This document shows positions 13,738-16,454 of a DNA stretch of 16,454 nt, piece after piece (the stretch's first letter is position 1; each line of letters begins with the position of its first letter). The notes under the pieces are model-generated. The model did not search any database. It was not told the DNA's origin and saw nothing but the letters and a program-made list of their open reading frames with translations. The position numbers were made by a program, and so were the translations under genes. The DNA is from DATAEK01 sp036258055 (GTDB lineage Bacteria > Acidobacteriota > Vicinamibacteria > Vicinamibacterales > 2-12-FULL-66-21): contig DATAEK010000330.1 in the NCBI GenBank assembly GCA_036258055.1, forward strand, positions 1 through 16,454. Reading direction: 5' to 3'.

Positions 13738-14238
13738 TTATGCGGGTGGAAGCACGTCGACCGTCCCGGGCGGCGGAGGAGGCGGTGGGTTCTTCTTGAA
13801 AATCGCGACTCCCAGCAAGCCACCGAGCATCCCGAAGATCACGTCGATGACGACGCTGATGATCATGCCGATGATGTGGAAAGCGGATCCCGTCGCCAGT
13901 CGTTCCGCCATCTCACGCGCCTCAGGGGGAAAGTCAGGATTGCTCGCGAGGATGCGCTCCAGGAAGCGCTGCTGGACCGGGCCCATCATCAGCTGCATCG
14001 GAATCGAGAGGACGGACGCGATCACTCCGCCGATGAGGCCGGCCATGAGACCGACCATCGCTCCCTCGGCCGCGTCGATCTGAACCGGCGTACTCTGCTG
14101 CCGCAGGTACGCGGCCAGGACGCCGCCGCTGACCACCCAGAGACAGCAGCAGCAGTTGCCGGCGCTGATGAACGGCAGCGCCGACAGCACGCCGATGAAC
14201 AACCCGCCCCAGAACGCTGGTTGCAGCCTGTCGTTCAT
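13738..14238 (-). CDS. Small membrane protein with NCCCCLW motif and polyproline tail
   Basis: This 166-residue protein has four likely membrane helices: about 8-24, 32-46, 58-78 and the region around 119-147. The first loop holds AGNCCCCLWVVSGGVLAAYLRQ, four adjacent cysteines; I recall this motif in uncharacterised membrane proteins of environmental bacteria but know no function. A 42-residue segment between helices 3 and 4 (about 79-120, QQRFLERILASNPDFPPEAREMAERL) is soluble and helical. After the last helix come FKKNPPPPPPPGTVDVLPPA. ATG at 14238 has a G-rich site just upstream and fits the protein's natural start; a longer frame from 14355 would add Arg-rich sequence from the intergenic hairpins. 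The stop is 4 nt before the acs start, so the pair is surely co-transcribed and probably translationally coupled. A role linked to acetate use or to membrane quality is only a guess. Confidence 0.8.
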   Translation of the reverse strand: MNDRLQPAFWGGLFIGVLSALPFISAGNCCCCLWVVSGGVLAAYLRQQSTPVQIDAAEGAMVGLMAGLIGGVIASVLSIPMQLMMGPVQQRFLERILASNPDFPPEAREMAERLATGSAFHIIGMIISVVIDVIFGMLGGLLGVAIFKKNPPPPPPPGTVDVLPPA

Positions 14239-14254
14239 GCCCCCATCCTTTACT

Positions 14255-14350
14255 GTCCGGGGGGCTTCGCCCCGCCGGACCCCCCATCGCCATCGCTCGC
14301 GGGGGCCCCGTCGCCCCGCTCCGCTCCGGCGGGCGCGCTGTCGCGCGCCC
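14255..14350. repeat. GC-rich hairpin cluster between ino1 and the NCCCCLW gene
   Basis: GTCCGG-GGGG (14255-14264) pairs with CCCC-g-CCGGAC (14270-14280) around loop CTTCG with one bulged G. A second perfect hairpin, GGGCGCGC/GCGCGCCC (14331-14338, 14343-14350), has loop TGTC. The stretch between them is very G/C rich. The first looks like a REP-type element; both can act as attenuators or ends for the ino1 transcript on the minus strand. No T-run follows either. Confidence 0.5.
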
Positions 14351-14368
14351 GACAATTAGCCGACGCCA

Positions 14369-14410
14369 GACTGTCGACTCCCGACTCCCGACTATCGACT
14401 GTCGACTCAG
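14369..14410. repeat. Tandem heptamer array, GACTCCC type (6 units)
   Basis: Six 7-bp units in register: GACTGTC, GACTCCC, GACTCCC, GACTATC, GACTGTC, GACTCAG. The last unit includes the stop codon of the inositol-phosphate synthase gene on the minus strand (14407-14409), so the array starts exactly where the gene ends. The units share GACT and vary in the last three bases. Confidence 0.85.
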
Positions 14411-15720
14411 TCGTAGTATTCGAGACCGAGGTGTGTGATGAGATCCTCGCCCCGCATGAACCGCAGGGTGTTCTTCAACTTCATCAACTGAATGAACAGA
14501 TCGTGCTCCGGATAGAGTCCCGCAGCGTGCATCGGGCTCTTGAAGTAGAACGACAGCCATTCCTGGATGCCGTCCATCCCCGCGCGCTTCGCGAGATCGA
14601 GGAATAACGCCACGTCGAGCACGATCGGCGCCGCGAGGATGCTGTCTCGGCACAGGAAGTTGATCTTCAGCTGCATCGGGTAACCGAGCCAGCCGAAGAT
14701 GTCGATGTTGTCCCAGCCTTCCTTGTTGTCGCCGCGGGGCGGATAGTAGTTGATCCGGACGACGTGACAAAGCTTTTCATAGAGCTCGGGGTAGAGATTC
14801 GGCTGAAGGATGTAGTCGAGGACCGACTTCTTGCTTTCTTCCTTGGTCTTGAACGACTCGGGATCGTCGAGGACCTCGCCGTCCCGGTTGCCCAGGATGT
14901 TGGTCGAGTACCAGCCCTCGACGCCGAGGAGACGCGACTTGAGGCCGGGCGCGATGATCGTCTTGATGAGCGTCTGCCCCGTCTTCAAATCCTTGCCCGC
15001 AACGGGTGAGCCGCTGGACTGCGCGAGCTCCAGCAGCGCCGGCACGTCAGCGCTCAGGTTAGGCGCGGCGTTGGCGTACGGGATTCCTTCCTTGATGGCC
15101 GCGTAGGCGTAAACCATGCTCGAGGGGATAGCGGGATCGTTGGCCTCGAGCGCCTTCTCGAAGGCCGCCACGCTGGCGTGGGCCTCGCCCTCGGTCAGAT
15201 AGATTTCAGTGCTGCCGCACCACACCATCACGACGCGATCGAGCTTGTTCGTGTCCTTGAATCTCCGGATGTCCTCTCGCACCTGATTGGCGAGCTCGCG
15301 CTTGTTGGCGCCCTTCTTGACGTTCGGGCCGTCGAGCCGCTTGACGTAGCGGCGATCGAATACCGCCGGCCACGGCCGGATCGCTTCGAGCTCAGGACGA
15401 ATCTGATCGAGCAATGACGCATCGAGGACACCCGCCGTTTTCGCCGCATCGTATGCGCTGTCTTCGAAGATGTCCCAGCCGCCGAACACGATGTCGTCGA
15501 GGGTCGCGAGCGGCACGAACTCCTTGATCGCCGGCGATCGCGCTTCGGTGCGCTTTCCGAGCCGGACCGTGCCCATCTGCGTGAGCGAACCGATCGGCTT
15601 CGCCAGTCCGCGCCTCACCGCCAGCACGCCCGCGATCGTCGTCGTGCTGACGGCACCCATGCCGACGAGCAAAACTCCCAGTTTCCCTGTAGCTTCCGCG
15701 ATTTTTGGAGGATTTTTCAC
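14407..15720 (-). CDS. Inositol-3-phosphate synthase (Ino1)
   Basis: Converts glucose-6-phosphate to inositol phosphate through an NAD-dependent oxidation, cyclisation and reduction; cytoplasmic. It supplies inositol for lipids or compatible solutes. The 437 residues carry the Rossmann loop GMGAVSTTT (20-28), SLTQMGTVRLGKRTEARSP (45-63), the catalytic-domain motifs GKDLKTGQT (242-250), NILGNRDG (274-281), DNKEGWDNID (331-340) and LKINFLCRDSILAAPIVLDVALF (351-373). All fit the family. The start is GTG at 15720 with no Shine-Dalgarno site; TATAGT ends 8 nt upstream, so the mRNA may be leaderless. It is divergent from a methyltransferase gene with 53 nt between them. A heptamer array and hairpins separate its end from the next minus-strand gene, so it may be its own transcription unit. 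Confidence 0.92.
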   Translation of the reverse strand: MKNPPKIAEATGKLGVLLVGMGAVSTTTIAGVLAVRRGLAKPIGSLTQMGTVRLGKRTEARSPAIKEFVPLATLDDIVFGGWDIFEDSAYDAAKTAGVLDASLLDQIRPELEAIRPWPAVFDRRYVKRLDGPNVKKGANKRELANQVREDIRRFKDTNKLDRVVMVWCGSTEIYLTEGEAHASVAAFEKALEANDPAIPSSMVYAYAAIKEGIPYANAAPNLSADVPALLELAQSSGSPVAGKDLKTGQTLIKTIIAPGLKSRLLGVEGWYSTNILGNRDGEVLDDPESFKTKEESKKSVLDYILQPNLYPELYEKLCHVVRINYYPPRGDNKEGWDNIDIFGWLGYPMQLKINFLCRDSILAAPIVLDVALFLDLAKRAGMDGIQEWLSFYFKSPMHAAGLYPEHDLFIQLMKLKNTLRFMRGEDLITHLGLEYYD

Positions 15721-15728
15721 GACCGGGA

Positions 15729-15736
15729 ACTATATC
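15729..15736. promoter_or_regulatory. Shared -10 region between divergent ino1 and methyltransferase genes
   Basis: ACTATATC can serve in both directions: TATAGT on the minus strand (15734-15729) and TATATC on the plus strand (15731-15736). The minus-strand box ends 8 nt before the GTG start of ino1. No good -35 is seen at 16-18 bp for either direction; TTGACC lies only 13 bp from the minus-strand box. Confidence 0.35.
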
Positions 15737-15773
15737 ATCCTGCCAGGGGTCAAACGGTGAAGGCAGACACACG

Positions 15774-16322
15774 ATGCCGTGGTTGAAGAGAAGCGCGCCG
15801 GCCGATCCCCTCGCTGTCAGCATGTCTGGCGCCAAGCTCGGCGATCGACTGCTCGTGATCGGCTGCGGGGATCCGGCGCTCATCGCCGCGCTCGCATCGA
15901 AATCGGGGCTGACCGGCCGCGCGTGCGCCGTGGACGCGTCGCCCGATCGCGTCGCCGAGGCGGCGCGAATTGCGGAACGCGAGGGGGCGCTGGTTGAGAC
16001 GACGACAGCGCCCGGATGGACGCTGCCGTTCGATGGCGACAGCTTCGACCTCATCGTCATCCGTGACGTGCCGGCGAACGATCGCGGCAACGCGGTCAGC
16101 GAATCACGACGAGTGCTGCGGCCCGGTGGCCGCTGCATGATCATCGACACGACGGCGCGCGGTGGCCTCGGCGGGCTGCTCGCACGCCGCAGTACTGACG
16201 ATCGACAAGGTGAGTCGGATGCTGCGCGGCGCGCGCTCGAAGACGCGGAGTTCGTCGCCGTGCGGCTGCTTGCTGAACGTGATGGTCTGCTCTTCGTGGA
16301 GGGCGTGAAACGGAACGCGTGA
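15774..16322 (+). CDS. Class I SAM-dependent methyltransferase, short
   Basis: The 182-residue product has the Rossmann methyltransferase motifs in order: motif I LLVIGCGDP (26-34), an acidic residue ending strand 2 (D54 in AVDASP) that would hold the SAM ribose, motif II FDLIVIRD (91-98), and post-motif RVLRPGGRCMIID (113-125). That is similar to UbiE/class I small-molecule enzymes, but the protein is shorter than most and the end (ALEDAEFVAVRLLAERDGLLFVEGVKR) closes the sheet without an added lid, so the substrate cannot be read. The motif I spacing is G-C-G, weaker than the usual GxGxG. ATG at 15774 was preferred over the earlier ATG at 15705, which would add residues from inside the ino1 start. 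It is divergent from ino1; a functional link is unproven. A heptamer array follows 28 nt after the stop. Confidence 0.8.
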   Translation: MPWLKRSAPADPLAVSMSGAKLGDRLLVIGCGDPALIAALASKSGLTGRACAVDASPDRVAEAARIAEREGALVETTTAPGWTLPFDGDSFDLIVIRDVPANDRGNAVSESRRVLRPGGRCMIIDTTARGGLGGLLARRSTDDRQGESDAARRALEDAEFVAVRLLAERDGLLFVEGVKRNA

Positions 16323-16350
16323 TCGAGTGTGACCTGTAGTGTCCGGCTTC

Positions 16351-16454
16351 CGCCGAACGCCGAACGCCGAACGCCGAACGCCGAACGCCGAACGCCGAAC
16401 GCCGAACGCCGAACGCCGAACGCCGAACGCCGAACGCCGAACGCCGAACGCCGA
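16351..16454. repeat. Tandem heptamer array, CGCCGAA type (at least 14 units, cut by window end)
   Basis: From 16351 the unit CGCCGAA repeats without a mismatch 14 times and a 15th unit is cut after six bases at the end of the window, so the true length is unknown. It begins 28 nt after the stop of the methyltransferase gene. Perfect identity of all units suggests recent slippage; assembly of such an array from short reads may be incorrect. Confidence 0.95.

Noticed and set aside
11985..13799. 604-codon open frame antisense to acs
   Set aside because: Translation is rich in Arg, Asp, His and Val with no motif; acs on the other strand is unmistakable. High GC lowers stop frequency in the antisense frame.
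13734..13823. Longer acs start at 13823
   Set aside because: It would add 30 residues overlapping the end of the NCCCCLW gene; the ATG at 13733 gives the normal Acs N-terminus and length.
14239..14355. Longer start at 14355 for the NCCCCLW membrane protein
   Set aside because: The extra 39 residues come from GC-rich hairpins and are Arg/Gly-rich; ATG at 14238 has a G-rich upstream site and starts just ahead of the first helix.
16351..16454. CRISPR-like array at the window end
   Set aside because: The repeats are 7 bp and contiguous with no spacers; it is a simple tandem repeat.

Overview
This is a high-GC bacterial chromosome segment of ordinary housekeeping and metabolic genes, tightly packed on both strands. 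Nothing in it looks mobile: I see no transposase, integrase, phage gene, CRISPR array, rRNA or tRNA. The gene mix (GlgC, enolase/iPGM, split methylmalonyl-CoA mutase, MacB-type ATPase, Ino1, PilM-like protein) and short heptamer tandem arrays between genes suggest an environmental heterotroph. My best guess is Acidobacteriota, class Vicinamibacteria; this is an inference from gene style, not a measured placement.

Layout. (1) 2-5322, plus strand, carbohydrate block: the 3' end of glgC, a repeat- and hairpin-rich gap, eno (TTG start), gpmI overlapping eno by 29 bp, then a large polytopic membrane protein resembling GT-C glycosyltransferases. It ends at a strong bidirectional hairpin (5353-5393). 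(2) 5418-5726, minus strand: an unrecognised 102-residue protein with its own sigma70-like promoter and good ribosome binding site, divergent from (3) 6038-9520, plus strand: the catalytic subunit of methylmalonyl-CoA mutase without its B12-binding domain, translationally coupled to two oligopeptide-transporter ATPases (DppD/OppD and DppF/OppF types). The divergent gap contains nested palindromes that overlap the small gene's promoter. (4) 9573-14238, minus strand, transcribed right to left: a four-helix membrane protein with a Cys4 motif, acetyl-CoA synthetase 4 nt later, a PilM-like/GspC-like fusion 17 nt after that, then a MacB/LolD-type ATPase. (5) 14407-15720, minus: inositol-3-phosphate synthase, divergent from a short SAM-dependent methyltransferase at 15774-16322. 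The window ends inside a heptamer tandem array.

How the genes work together. Eno and GpmI catalyse consecutive glycolytic steps and GlgC starts glycogen synthesis, so block 1 is central carbon flow. Methylmalonyl-CoA mutase feeds propionyl-CoA carbon into succinyl-CoA. Acs activates acetate. The transporter ATPases lack permeases and binding proteins here, so their partners must be encoded elsewhere.

No clearly new system is proven. The points most worth a second look are the PilM-GspC-like fusion, three unrelated tandem arrays that share a period of 7 and all lie at gene 3' ends, the palindrome-bearing divergent promoter region, and the Cys4 membrane protein coupled to acs.
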